A DNA stretch of 64,000 nt from Agelas oroides (GCA_949130485.1 OX422184.1:9774996-9838995), one strand, 5' to 3'; positions 52,949 through 63,935 are shown, counted from the first letter of the stretch. Program-made: numbers and translations. Notes: a model not told the origin generated them from the letters alone.

Positions 52949-55415
52949 CCCTTTGAACGCGAAAGTGATTTTATTCACAGTTTATTAACGCGGAAGTTGT
53001 TCCACATCAACGTTATTGACTCGAACGGTTTTAGTGACAAGCATGCTAACAAGTCTTTGGCTGTTCTAGTGGCTTGATTTGTATAGATAGGGTGCAAATA
53101 GGCTGGACTAGTTTATCTAAATGACTGAAAAGTGCGTAGTAAGTCATTTCTACTTGTTTGAAGCCATTTTGTGCTGACTATACATTGTAGCTTGAGCGGT
53201 TGGAAACGGTGCCGATTTTCTCACCTGATACCGCCAGCCACGGTAAAATCAGCTGATTTACAAGTTATTTGAAGCTATTACTCCTACCAGAAGTCAAATA
53301 TGGAGAACGCTTGCTCCCTGTGGGCGAGAAAAAGCTTCGTGTTTGGCAGCCCTCGGCTCATTGACGATACCCCGCGAATAAGTACCGCCTCTTCCTGTCT
53401 TTCTAGCCGATGATGTCAGTCAAAAGGTGTGGCCTAGCCTCATTAGCACTTATCATGGAGGGGCCTACCCTCAAATCTCGTTAAGCTTCTTAGCTTCGCG
53501 CGGAAAGCGCATGAACTTATCGTGAGCATATATATATGGGGGGTTCACTAAGTTCACCCAACTCCATGTGGTGACGTCATAAACTGTAATGTGCGCATTG
53601 CGCGCGCAGAGCACCATGGAACTGGATCCAGACATGTAGCACATTAGTCTCGCAAGCCACACCTCTCTGCGAAGGGCTAGATCCTCGAGTTGAGTTTGAG
53701 TTGCTGGAGGGCATGCAGCAACAAAACACCAGTTGAACAAGACATCAGGTAGTCTGTATTGTATTCAAAGAGATTGTGCAACTTAATTTTATAGCAAGAA
53801 AATTATGTAGCTAATACTGGACTCGTGTAAAAAACCCCAACAGGTTCAGTCAGTATTTTAATATTGAGTACTGTGATCATGTTCGTCCCTAGCTTGTGAT
53901 CTAACCTGTTACCTACTAAAACTAAGACTTTCCTACTAAGACCAAGGGGTAGTCACATGCCGTGTGTTCAAGCGTTTGCGACTGGGATCAAGGTTTTTGA
54001 TTGGCAAAAAGTGTGCTTAATTGCTTGATCGTTCCCTTCTGTGTTCTTGATCCATTGATTTGAGCAGTTCAGAGGTCACCTTGATCAGCCCCCAAAATGG
54101 GCTTTGATCACTTGATTCAATTTTGATCCCGGTCGCAAATGCTTCTACATGGGACATATAAGTGACTACCCCTTGTAAGACTAAGGTCCCAGTTAGACAG
54201 GATTCCTCATGTTTTTGCAGGTTGCTATGACAAAGTGTAGCCTCCTTCCCAGACTCTCAGTGTATCCTCACTTGATTTATTGCAAGCTTATTAGTGGAGC
54301 CCGGAAATGAGTTAGGCCATGTAGTCATGTACCCATCGTTGGTTGCTTGCTGTTTCCAGAGCAGAAACTGCAAGCAGCATATTAAAGTTGGATAGAAACC
54401 AGGATAAGTGTCTTAGCATCAGGCTTATGTAGCCTCGTTCCCAGGCCTTCCCCATTTTTACCTTCCGTTTGCGTTCACAATAATACACGGGAGCGGAAGA
54501 CCAGTGTTTTTACCTTCCGTTTGTGTTCACAATAATACAAGGGAGCGGAAGACCAGCTGGTCTTCCGCTCCCGTGTATTATTGTCAACGCTGGTCTTCCG
54601 CTACCGTGTATTATTGTGAATGCAAACGGAAGGTAAAAACGGGGGAGGCTGGGAATGAGGCTAAGGCTTATGCTAGTTTAAACGTCTGTGGAGCAATTTG
54701 ACACACACTGTACCCCAAATGAGAACATTGTCATGGAAACTGGGGGCAGAGAGGCTTTTGTGATAGGGAGGAGCAAGGTAAAATTAAAGAAGATGTAAAT
54801 GTTCTTCAGCACTAAACTGTCGGCATTATGAGATCAAGATTTTAAATGCAATTATGACATTCTTTGTGTAGTAAGCAACCATTACATATGACAAGACATG
54901 TCCCTCAAAACATGAGACATTTGTGAGAGTATGGCAATGAGACTACTTTGGGAGTACACTTCAACAGATTGCACTGTGCATGATTCAGTTTGCAAGAGCA
55001 GTTTTCTCTGAAAATAGTGTATGTACACTAGAGTTCAGTATTCACACAGCATGTTACTGAGCTAGCTGTTGCACTCACAAAGGCATGAGAAAAGTACTGA
55101 AGCTCTTCAGGCCGGAAATTATGCTGAATTTAGTTCACAGAGTTACTGTAAGTATAAAACTACGGCCCGTAAAACTATAGCAAGCTGTAAGTGAAAGTTT
55201 ACCTCACAAGGGACTTTATACTGAGCTTCTTCCAATTAACATGTCTGGATCCAGTTCCATCTTCGATCCGCGCGCGCAATGCGCAAGGAATAAACATTAC
55301 AAATTGTGATGTCACCACATGGAGTTGGGTGAACTTAGTGAACCCCATATATATGGTCGCCGCGACGATCGGAAGTTTAATGTGACCATATATATATGGT
55401 CACCGCGTTAGAGGG
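52949..55415. mobile_element. 2.47-kb TTAA-target (piggyBac-type) non-autonomous element
   Basis: TTAA|CCCTTTGAACGCG on the left (52,945) and CGCGTTAGAGGG|TTAA on the right (55,416-55,419). The recombinase codons join when one TTAA is removed. Contains ~120-bp inverted arms (about 53,525-53,645 and 55,240-55,360, sharing ACTCCATGTGGTGACGTCA and GAACTGGATCCAGACATGT) and a MITE. No transposase seen. Confidence 0.85.
54430..54663. repeat. 234-bp MITE with internal long palindrome
   Basis: Ends TAGCCTCGTTCCCAGGCC and GGCTGGGAATGAGGCTA. The interior consists of tandem and inverted copies of CTTCCGTTTGYGTTCACAATA and CGGGAGCGGAAGACCAG, so the whole folds into one long hairpin. Confidence 0.85.
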
Positions 55416-55786
55416 TTAATGATGGTACACCACTGTCACAACAACAACTCATTACATACCTACGGAACGCACTTTTTCAAGCAGGCTTTAGCACACTGGG
55501 TTACTCTGGGTACAGTTAGCGCATTGGAGCTGCAACTACTGCAGCACGCATGGGACTGAACGACTCGCTTATCCAAACACTTGGCAGATGGAAGTCGTCG
55601 GCCTTCACATCATACATTAGGAAGGAAGGGATAGAGTTGTCCCAGGCATCTGCACACCTAGCAAAGTACATGCGCATCTCAGTACCAACATTAAAACAAT
55701 AAGATCCATATGACTAGAATGTCTGTTGGTTGTTGTATTCACTTGAGTACTGTGTATGGTGTTCTTGCTGTAAATGGTAACATTAA

Positions 55787-56375
55787 CCCATTACACCCGA
55801 TAGCGGCTAAATGCGCCCGTGAAATTTCTTGTCCGTTACACCCGATAGCGGCCAAATGCGCCCGCACTTCGCTTCCGCTATTTATCATGATTTCTGCGCC
55901 TTTTTGGACTTGGAGTTAGTTATTACGTGTAACAGGAAGTCAATCGAAGCAGAATTAGCTGTGGTGTCCTATAGGGACTTCCCCTCAAAATTGCGTTCGA
56001 AGTTTGCCTGCCGATCGTAGTTAGCCACAGTACAGCTTATATCCACACGCTACTTGTTCTATCGTCTATATACTATCTAATCGTGTCAGAGATAGTTGAA
56101 ACGTACCTTCGCTGAAACTGTCTGCCAACTTCTGCCGTGTATTATCGGTCATTTTCAGGTACACAGTGGGTTCTTTGGACTTCACTAGCAGGTCTTCTGA
56201 CTACGTTCTGAGTAAAGCAGGTTTGTTTTCAACTAAGCTAAGCCTAACATTGCCTGAACTCAGCTATTTACAAGATATAACGCAATGAATCAACATTTCA
56301 CAAAATCGCCATTTTTATTAGCTTCTCCCGTAACCACCCGATCGATTTCTGCGCATGCGCGTAGGGGTTAAAGGG
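55787..56375. mobile_element. 589-bp TTAA-target element in the Ngaro 3' region
   Basis: TTAA|CCCATTACACCCGATAGCGG on the left (55,783-55,786); GTAGGGGTTAAAGGG|TTAA on the right (56,376-56,379). CACCCGATAGCGGC is repeated at about 55,840. Related to 27,823-28,260. Confidence 0.75.
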
Positions 56376-56584
56376 TTAATAATAATAGTCATTATTAAGT
56401 CACCTCAGTTGTGTCATGATAACCGCTCTATAGTCTAATACATTATTCACAGCCAGGTAAAAAATTGTCATAAAAAAAAAGGTATAATAAGGGACTAATA
56501 ATTGACAAAAAAGAAAACAAAAAGAAAGGGAGTTAATCTTATTACAAGGTTTGGGGGAGTGGGGTGCTGATGCACCCTTTGGGA

Positions 56585-56940
56585 CCGGTTAGACCGCACT
56601 CCCCCGCAATATGATAACCTTATACATGGGCAAGGCGGCTCGGCTTGCAGTTATCACGTATGGCATCAGGCAATGCTATTAGCTCAGCGCATAGCTGGAA
56701 ACCACCCATGGAGCCTTATAATTAGCAGCACTGTACTAGTGTAACTGAGGCTGGGCAGTCTCAGGCAGTGCTATTAGATACGGTGCATGTTGGAGGTCAG
56801 GCGGCCTCGGCCGTGCATGGGCGTGCACCTTTATTGGCATTGTAAGGGAGTGGCCCCCACGGCGTTACCAAATCTCGATTCCCCATTATGGGGGAAGGCC
56901 CTGTCTGGGGGCACTTATAGATAATCCACTGTGAGTATTA
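56585..56940 (+). repeat. Split direct repeat B1
   Basis: CCGGTTAGACCGCACTCCC through GGTCAGGCGGCCTCGGCCG to ATAATCCACTGTGAGTATT. Matches B2 (57,397-57,733) with small indels. Confidence 0.9.
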
Positions 56941-57396
56941 AATGGTATTTAAAGGAACTTTAAATTGAGTTAATACGGAAGTGGGGGCCATTTCCTGTAG
57001 GCGTGGTCAGCTGACCAGTATATTAGACACAGGTGGCGTGTGCTGAGTCATTATTAGACATTAGTGAGCTAGTGGTCAATGCAAAAGACAGAGACACGCA
57101 TCTCTACTTTGTTGTTTTTTATGTTAGTGATTCTACCCATTCCCACCCACCCAATTATTAGGTGTGTTGCTTCTACTTTAACACCGTCCACAATCTGGCA
57201 TAGTGTTCGGGTGTTGGGGATACATTGTAGAACGAATAACAGAAGTAATTTCTATGCTAGGTTGGATTGTTTTTTGAGTGTATTAATTTTATTTTTCGAT
57301 TATCAGTGATTTTTGTTACATACCTTCCGCCTTCGGGCGTGACAACCGTGGGGGCATTGCACTCACTCCCTTGCCATTATTGCATTATAAGTCGGG
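56941..57396 (+). repeat. Split direct repeat A2
   Basis: Starts GGTATTTAAAGGAACTTTAAATTG, matching A1 at 30,241. It lies between B1 and B2 as expected for Ngaro/PAT elements. Confidence 0.85.
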
Positions 57397-57733
57397 ATCG
57401 GTTAGACCGCACTCCCCCGCAATATGATAACCTTATACATGGGCAAGGCGGCTCGGCTTGCAGTTATTACGTATGGCATCAGGCAATGGCCGAGAGCTAT
57501 TAGCTCAGCGCATAGCTGGAAACCACCCATGGAGCCTTATAATTGGCAGCGCTGTACTAGTGCAACTGAGGCTGGGCAGTCTCAGGCAGTGCTGTTAGAT
57601 ACGGTGCATGTTGGAGGTCAGGCGGCCTCGGCCGTGCACATTTATCGGCATTGTAAGGGAGTGGCCCCCACGGCGTTACCAAACCTCGATTCCCCATCTG
57701 GGGGCACTTATAGATAATCCACTGTGAGTATTA
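57397..57733 (+). repeat. Split direct repeat B2, 3' end of the element
   Basis: Second copy of B1, ending CCACTGTGAGTATTAA. The sequence beyond (57,734 on) is no longer shared. Confidence 0.9.
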
Positions 57734-58915
57734 ATTGTATACTTTTATACCACATTGCAATCGCGCAAAGTTCTTGACCTTCAATTGAATATCTCCGAAT
57801 TGCAGTGATCGCCGATTATACGCGATAGACGCTTATAAGCGTCACGGATGCGCTTGAGCGTTATTACAGCTGTGGGCTCTTAGCAACAAGCTTTGTATCC
57901 GGTCTGTTAGAGTGGGGCCTCCCCTAGTAATATGTGAGGTTTCGTTCAGAAGCCCTCAAGGGGCGGAGCGTAGTAAGCGTGAGAAGCCATGATGGTTGTC
58001 GATCGACTCGATCGCGAAAGTGACTTATTGGCCACGTTTTCTTCTCAACGCGTATGAAGAGAGACATAACGCTAGCTACCGAGGTACAGTGGACCTCAGG
58101 CTTCATAGATATCAAGACAGTTCCGAGGCTACATCTCGCTGTCAACGAGAAAAGCCAAAGACGATACTCACAAGAAGCTACAAACAAGCACTCCGCGAAA
58201 AGCAGCTGCCGTGTGCTTCACAAACACTGCCTATTTACAAATTAAGCGATAGGAAGCTTTTTCAATCCTTTTTCTAACTCTGGAGCTGAGAGCTATGTTC
58301 AACTTCTCTAATGCTTGTATTTTTAGATAAAAGCTTTTATAATTGTTGACCTCACGTGACATTGAAAGCTTCCTCGTTTGAGGTTAATTAAATTCCAATA
58401 AACGTAGCGGTTATATAAAGGCTACAGAAAAAACAACCATTGTACCATACTGTTTTCTGTCTAATCCTTCCGTTGAGTTGCTGTACAACTTGTGTTTGTG
58501 TTGCTCTCATCAGCCTGCACTATAAACAGATCGGTATCAACCCCTCCCACTAGCTTAGTGCTTGACTTCCAATGTGACCTAGTGCACCAAAACTAGGGGC
58601 TTAGAAAGGGGTCCATGCTGAAGTGAAGTTGCTAAAAAGTTGATGTGTAATTCCGCTCTCTCTCCTGAATGTATAGTGTAACCCTGTCTGTACATCATCA
58701 AGGTATGAGCAGTGTATGATTGCACTAATCAACTTATTACTGTGTGGTATCCCGAGCAAAACTCACCATAGAGGATCGTCAGAAGGCCAGGCTTACATCG
58801 TGGGAAGATCGCACAATATTACTGCGGTACACAATGTCAGCGGAGGACAACTCAAACTCAAGAGCTGCCAACTCTCACGCATTTAGTCACCACCTCACGC
58901 TCACACACACCAAGG
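57734..58915. other. Region flanking the retroelement; possible exons, not resolved
   Basis: Plus frames at 57,996-58,277 (two overlapping frames) and 58,742-58,919 (AKLTIEDRQKARLTSWEDRT) look mildly protein-like but match nothing I know. The minus strand has TATG|GTGAGT near 58,766. No firm gene model. Confidence 0.25.
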
Positions 58916-58919
58916 CGTA

Positions 58920-61084
58920 ATGCACCTATCAATGGTATGCTCCACCCTACCCTCCTGGGGTGAGGATGGGAGAAGAGTTGGGGGGTTGCCAACGAATGTC
59001 CAGTTGGTGTGTATCGGTGACAAACTACCTGTTGATATTTGGAGGTTTATGGGGATATAGCAGGCCATTAACAGTATATCGCCACAAAACTCGGAACACC
59101 AGTAGACATAGCTATATTTGGGGGGTACCAAACACACCTCTTGACACCAGTGCATGCCATAATATTTGGATGGCTTCTGGTTGTGGGAAGCTATATTATC
59201 TGTGATGGCTTACCCAACTAAGTGAACTTATGCTTTTTAAAAACTTCAGGTTGTCAGCATGAACAACAACTTACCCCAGCTGGATTTCAACTCCAGTGTT
59301 CGACTGAACGAGGTATTAATATATTAGCACATGCATTTAATGACTTTTCACAATAGAAATGTTCCTCAAAGTAATACAAGTACAATGAGCAACTGAGAAT
59401 TTATGTAGTGTTGCACCATGCTACCACAATTTTAATGAAAATAGGAATCTAGTTTGGCTATTTTATTCTGCAGGAAGAAACAACAAATTACAACAGAACC
59501 AGAAGAAAATGAGTACTACTGTGGCGTCTGTTAAGCTCTTTATGGCGACTCAGATGATAAAATCCAGCACAACACTACGCTGACTTAAAAGTGCTTTCTG
59601 ATGCCACTGAACTGAAACCAGCCTTCATCAACCCTCACACTGGGAAAAAGAAACTAATAGAATGCGTGCGAGTTGACGGTGCTACTGATGAAGGTCCTGC
59701 ACATGAACAGGTACAGTTTTGGTTCACAGCTCGCCACCTTGAAGAAGGGAGAATGGCAAGTCTACTGAGCTCACGAAGCAGTGGCAGTAGTTACTTAAAC
59801 AGGGTAGAATTGCAAAATGGATGTTTGTCACGAGGGCACGCAAATTTATTCATCCCATCAACCCTGGGCGGGTCAGTGATTGACCAGGCTACTGGGACAG
59901 TTGACCAAGATAGACTTTGAATGAATGTGGAGCTAGCGATGGACGTATATATCAGTCGAGTTAACCATTGCCCTTGTGGGGACACTCAGATTCACTTGTT
60001 TAAGGGAGCTGATTCGAGTGAACTGCAGGAACAAAGGCAGCATTTGCAAGTCTTTCTGAAGGGGAGCCAAAAGAAGAAAGAAGAGCTGAGGAGGAAAAAA
60101 CCAACACCGTATAGCTATTTTGACAAAGTGTGGAATGTTAAGAACCGTCACCAAGTTTTGGATTTACCACCACAGTACCTTTTCTTGCTTGTCTGTTGCT
60201 ATGGTGGTAATTGCCCACATCCCTTATGTCAGACTGGAAAGCCTCCTTGTGAAATGACATGGTTTCCTGGTGGCCCTAGTGTGAAGACTATTCCTATGCC
60301 AGTTCCAGACCCTAGTAGACCTTGGGGAAATCCAAACTGTGCCTCTTGCCATGGAGTATGTGCAGGTCATTATTTAAAGCCAGAAGTTGGCCTGAAAAAA
60401 CAAACCTGTGCGAAGTGCAAACCACCTTCAGCAATGTTGAAAGAGTTTTTTCAGTCCATGAAGAAAAGAAAAAGCACTCCAACTGAATCAGATATTAAAG
60501 CCATTGCTGAAAAGACATTGCTCCCTCCAGTGGAGGTTCAAATGTGGCTGGAACATCTACAGCAAGTGCACTTGAATCGTAGACGTGGAGCAGCCAAAGC
60601 AGCAGAAACTAGACGTAGACTTGCTGCCAACACCACTGCATCTACACCTGATTCCAACCCTACTCTTTTAGCTAATGTGAACCCTGAGCCCATTCCTGGT
60701 CCAGCGGCTGAAACTGAGGATATCTACTATTGTGGCTACTGTGGGGGACAGTATGAAGAAGAAACAGAGGAATGTGAATTTTGGATTGGCTGTGAGGCAT
60801 GTGACTGCTGGTTCCATGGTGTGTGTGTTGGCATTGCAGCAGGCAATGAACCTGAGGTTTATATCTGTGAGAGTTGTCAACATTAACAAAAATCTGTTTT
60901 GTATGTCAACCAGCAGTGTGTGGGTGGGGACAGGCATGGGGATTGGGTGGGGATTGGGTGGGGATTTGACCTGAGAACGATGCCCTAGGGGTGGAGTTTT
61001 AGTAATTGTTGGCATGCAAATCCCTACCCTGTCCCCACCATTGCCCCAGGAGGGGGAGGTGGGGCATACCATTGATAGGTGCAT
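58920..61084 (+). mobile_element. 2.16-kb TA-target DNA transposon with nearly intact ORF
   Basis: The left end ATGCACCTATCAATGGTATGC and right end GCATACCATTGATAGGTGCAT are perfect inverted repeats, extended by CCACCCTACCCTCCTGGGG-like arms, with TA on each side (58,918-58,919; 61,085-61,086). It contains one large plus-strand ORF (59,561-60,886). Terminal identity and an ORF with a single stop mark a young, probably autonomous copy. Confidence 0.8.
59561..60886 (+). pseudogene. Transposon protein with C-terminal PHD finger, single in-frame stop
   Basis: The frame runs from about 59,561 to TAA 60,884-60,886, broken only by TGA at 59,918-59,920. Part one: SDATELKPAFINPHTGKKKL, ECVRVDGATDEGPAHEQVQF, SGSSYLNRVELQNGCLS. 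Part two, a 321-codon ORF from ATG 59,921: YISRVNHCPCGDTQIHLFKG, PPQYLFLLVCCYGGNCPHPL, CASCHGVCAGHY (Cys-rich), then ADIKAIAEKTLLPP-like and WLEHLQQVHLNRRRGAAKAA helices. It ends in a PHD finger (YYCGYCGGQYEEE...CEACDCWFHGVC...YICESC). I recall this as a multi-copy invertebrate transposon protein with a DDE-like region (RVDGA.DEGP); superfamily not assigned. Upstream of 59,561 stops interrupt, so a 5' exon may lie at 59,260-59,510. Confidence 0.75.
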
Positions 61085-61371
61085 TAGAACATTGAACTTC
61101 CACGTCTGGTTTCATACATTCTCACACATAGTGTCCTGAACACCAGATTATTCTCCTCGACAAATGCAGTGAGAACTGCTTGCATGTCTGCATCACCGTC
61201 GATTGACACTGGCTCTACCAGTGAGTCTTCGTAGCTGAGTTCAAGCCTTAGACCCTTTGCTTTCAGAGGAGGAAATAGCGCAAGGAGTTCTTGCTCCACA
61301 TGGTCACGGCTGTATGCATCAGTCTCACTCTCATCGGATTGCCAAACCTTCTGCATAACTTGTTCTTTCAT
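61084..61371 (-). CDS. PB1-like domain exon, truncated by the transposon
   Basis: ATG at 61,371 (context AAATGA); 95 codons. HVEQELLALFPPLKAKGLRL, ELSYEDSLVEPVSIDGDADM, QAVLTAFVEE, then LCVRMYETR resembles a PB1/ubiquitin-like fold: a hydrophobic strand, a YED...IDGDADMQ acidic loop of OPCA type, and a final LRV strand. Its stop (TAA, 61,086-61,084) is formed by the TA target duplication plus the first base of the transposon, so the frame originally ran on. Host gene candidate; family assignment is tentative. Confidence 0.45.
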   Translation of the reverse strand: MKEQVMQKVWQSDESETDAYSRDHVEQELLALFPPLKAKGLRLELSYEDSLVEPVSIDGDADMQAVLTAFVEENNLVFRTLCVRMYETRRGSSMF

Positions 61372-61789
61372 TTGCCAGCATACTCCTACTTATGAGATAA
61401 CAGTACATTCCTATCATTGCTTGAAGAAAATGTCAGTATCAGTGATGACAACTAATGTCTCTTATCTTCCGTGAGGTGATTCGTGTAGGGTAGGCTAGAC
61501 TAGCTTAAGTACTTGACTATGGCTGACAAATTACTTGAAGACATTCTCTGTACCATCCAGCAATAGGAACTTGTGTATCAACCTTTTCCTCTGTCTGCTC
61601 AACGTTTCAGTGCAGTACTGGTACTCCAAAACTGACCGTTACCAAAAATGAATACTGTACTAGCGGACATGACACGGACTTCCTTGGTCGACGGAATAAC
61701 TCCGTTTTGTTTTACGTGTGCCAATAATATACGGTTAGTTTGCGGAAAATGCAAAGAGACAGAAATGGCATAATTTTGAGAGCCACCTC

Positions 61790-61997
61790 ATAGAGCAACC
61801 TTCTGGGAGGACGGTCACGATCGGCGCTCACTCGGAGCTTGCCGTGTTCGCGGTTGCGATGGCCAAGCCCAACACCCAGGACGTCCGCTGAGCCGTGGTT
61901 ATGCAGAGCGCGGTAAAACCCTGGAGAGTGGCGACTGGCGTGCTCGCTTCGCTGAGGTAGAATTTACTGAGCGTCTTGTGGCCAGGAGAAGGAAGGT
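61790..61997 (+). CDS. Possible GC-rich exon ending at a splice donor
   Basis: One frame reads RPLSRGYAERGKTLESGDWR and ARFAEVEFTERLVARRRK and ends AAG|GTAATT at 61,997. Two frames are open because the stretch is GC-rich, so coding status is uncertain. It lies about 430 bp upstream of the divergent PB1-like exon; a shared promoter region is conceivable. Confidence 0.2.
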
Positions 61998-61999
61998 AA

Positions 62000-63080
62000 T
62001 TAACCACTGTAGTCTTTATGTGTGCCTTTGAATTCAGTGGTGGAGATTATAAAGCCATAAGCACGTTGACGTGCAAGCACTAGCTATACATGTATAATTA
62101 TAGATAGCTAGCCTGAGGGTAGCTAGTCTCTACATTTCTGTGCTGTGATACTGCAGGAACTGATAAGTGCTTAGTCATCTGGATTGACTACCCCAAAGGG
62201 TAGTCACTTATATGTAGACTGTTGAACTAGGATCACGATTTTTGATCAGTGGAAATTGTGCTTGATCGGTTGATCGTTCCCTTCCGAAGCTCTTGATGGC
62301 TTGATTTACAGTGGTTCAAAGGACAAAATGGCAACCATGCCTCCCTAGTGTCATTGATCTGTTTTTTCCTGGTCACAACAAATGCTTCAACAGGTGACAT
62401 ATAAGTGACCACCTCTTGCTACCCAAAAGAATCACCCACATGCAAAGCATTAATTTTGTGAACGGCTGCTACTCCATTAAAACCAATACATGTTATTGGC
62501 ATGGCTATAGCCTCCACCAGAAGCATGACAGTGCGATACTATAGAACAATAATCTTATCATTTGGGCAGCTGTTTTGGTGTGACAATGAATTGTATTATA
62601 TCTTTTACAGTGCTTTTGAAACTCCCTGCCCAGCCTATCGTCTGGTATATATAGCAGATAGTATCAGCGATTTCATTGCTGAAGTACATCGAAGTGTGCT
62701 GAACTGATGCTAATAAGCCTTCGCTGAGATGATTTGTTGGCAAGATGCTAACATCCCTATAACAATTTATCAATGTTGAATTGGCAAACATTATTATGAA
62801 TCTTTTTTATGATAGAAGATTACACATGAAGCACCTTATTAGCACACGCTTTTCTGCCTGAGCTCACTCATCACAAGATTACCAGTATACATAGCCATAG
62901 CAACATGCAGACAGGTATGGACAAAGCTCTAGTAGTATACACACATGTATGAGTCTTTTTAGTACTGTTGGGCCTTATCAGCAGAGTACAACACAACAGA
63001 ACCACAAACTTAAAAATCAGTGATTTGCTGCTGCGTAACCCTGGACAGTACTGTTTTCTTGCAACCCTACAGGCATGTTT
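62000..63080. other. Intergenic, no gene recognised
   Basis: GGTAGTCACTTATATG and ACATATAAGTGACCACCTCTTG (62,200-62,420) share motifs with 53,943-54,175 (inverted TAGTCACTTATATG-type ends around a TTGATC-rich core), so a related repeat is present. No coding signal. Confidence 0.4.
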
Positions 63081-63084
63081 TGTG

Positions 63085-63935
63085 CATGCATGTGTGTGTG
63101 TGTGTGTGCATGTGTGCTTTGTGTGGGTGTGCGTTTGCATGTGTGTGTGTGTGTGTGTGTGCGTGTGTAGGTGTGCGCTTGCATGTGTGTGCTCTGTGTG
63201 GGTGTGCACTTGCATGTGTCTGTGTGTGCATGTGTGTTCTGTGTGGGTGTGCCTTGCATGTGTCTGTGTGTGCGTGTGTGTGTAGGTGTGTGTTCACTGT
63301 ATGTGTGCGTGTGTGTGCATTGTGGGTGTGCACTTGCATGTGTGTGCTCTGTGTGGGTGTGCACTTGCATGTGTCTGTGTGTGCATGTGTGCTCTGTGTG
63401 GGTGTGCCTTGCATGTGTCTGTGTGTGCGTGTGTGTGTAGGTGTGTGTTCACTGTATGTGTGCGTGTGTGTGCATTGTGGGTGTGCACTTGCATGTGTGT
63501 GCTCTGTGTGGGTGTGCACTTGCATGTGTCTGTGTGTGCATGTGTGCTCTGTGTGGGTGTGCCTTGCATGTGTCTGTGTGTGCGTGTGTGTGTAGGTGTG
63601 TGTTCACTGTATGTGTGCGTGTGTGTGCATTGTGGGTGTGCACTTGCATGTGTGTGCACTGTGGGTGTGCACTTGCATGTGTGTGCACTGTGGGTGTGCA
63701 CTTGCATGTGTGTGCACTGTGGGTGTGCACTTGCATGTGTGTGCACTGTGGGTGTGCACTTGCATGTGTGTGCACTGTGTGTGTACTCTGTGTGTGTGTG
63801 TGGGTGTACGCTTGCATGTGTGCATGTGCATTGTGTATGTGTGTGTGCATGTGTGCTCTGTGTGAGTGTGCGCTTGCATGTGTGTATATATGTGTGTACA
63901 TGACCAAGTGTGTGGGTGTGTTTGTGCATGCATGA
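63085..63935. repeat. TG-rich minisatellite with 155-bp and ~29-bp higher-order units
   Basis: From 63,131 a 155-bp unit containing GTGTGTTCACTGTATGTGTGC and GGGTGTGCACTTGCATGTGT repeats near-identically (starts at about 63,286, 63,441 and 63,596). It is followed by about five copies of a ~29-bp unit (GTGTGCACTGTGGGTGTGCA). The large open frames on both strands are by-products. Confidence 0.95.

Larger units (their letters stand above)
52307..55701 (+). pseudogene. Tyrosine recombinase C-terminal half, in three pieces
   Basis: Pieces: 52,307-52,323 (ALLAY), 52,902-52,945 (LAVCPPSNGPLFIF) and 55,416-55,701 (NDGTPLSQQQLITYL, ALFQAGFSTLGYSG, RIGAATTAARMGLNDSLIQT, LGRWKSSAFTSYIR). Two insertions separate them and each can be excised to a perfect TA or TTAA. 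The HxxR box has Tyr at the His position (55,511-55,513) and a stop (TAG, 55,517-55,519), with Arg kept. The nucleophilic Tyr (55,613-55,615) is present. Ends with TAA at 55,699-55,701. Confidence 0.85.
30241..57733 (+). mobile_element. Ngaro/PAT-type tyrosine-recombinase retrotransposon with nested insertions
   Basis: Terminal structure A1 (30,241-30,640), then coding regions, then B1 (56,585-56,940), A2 (56,941-57,396) and B2 (57,397-57,733), all in direct orientation: the split direct repeats of Ngaro/PAT elements. Between them, all plus strand: gag-like ORF (30,655 onward, resuming 48,199 and 49,360), reverse transcriptase (50,468), RNase H (51,100) and tyrosine recombinase (51,700-55,701). 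Removing the insertions listed separately leaves roughly 6 kb, a normal size for the group. Stops, a deletion in RT and altered recombinase residues show the copy is dead. Confidence 0.9.

Noticed and set aside
59921-60886. Intact host PHD-finger gene starting at ATG 59,921
   Set aside because: It lies inside perfect terminal inverted repeats with TA flanks and continues an upstream frame across one stop, so it is the transposon's own protein.
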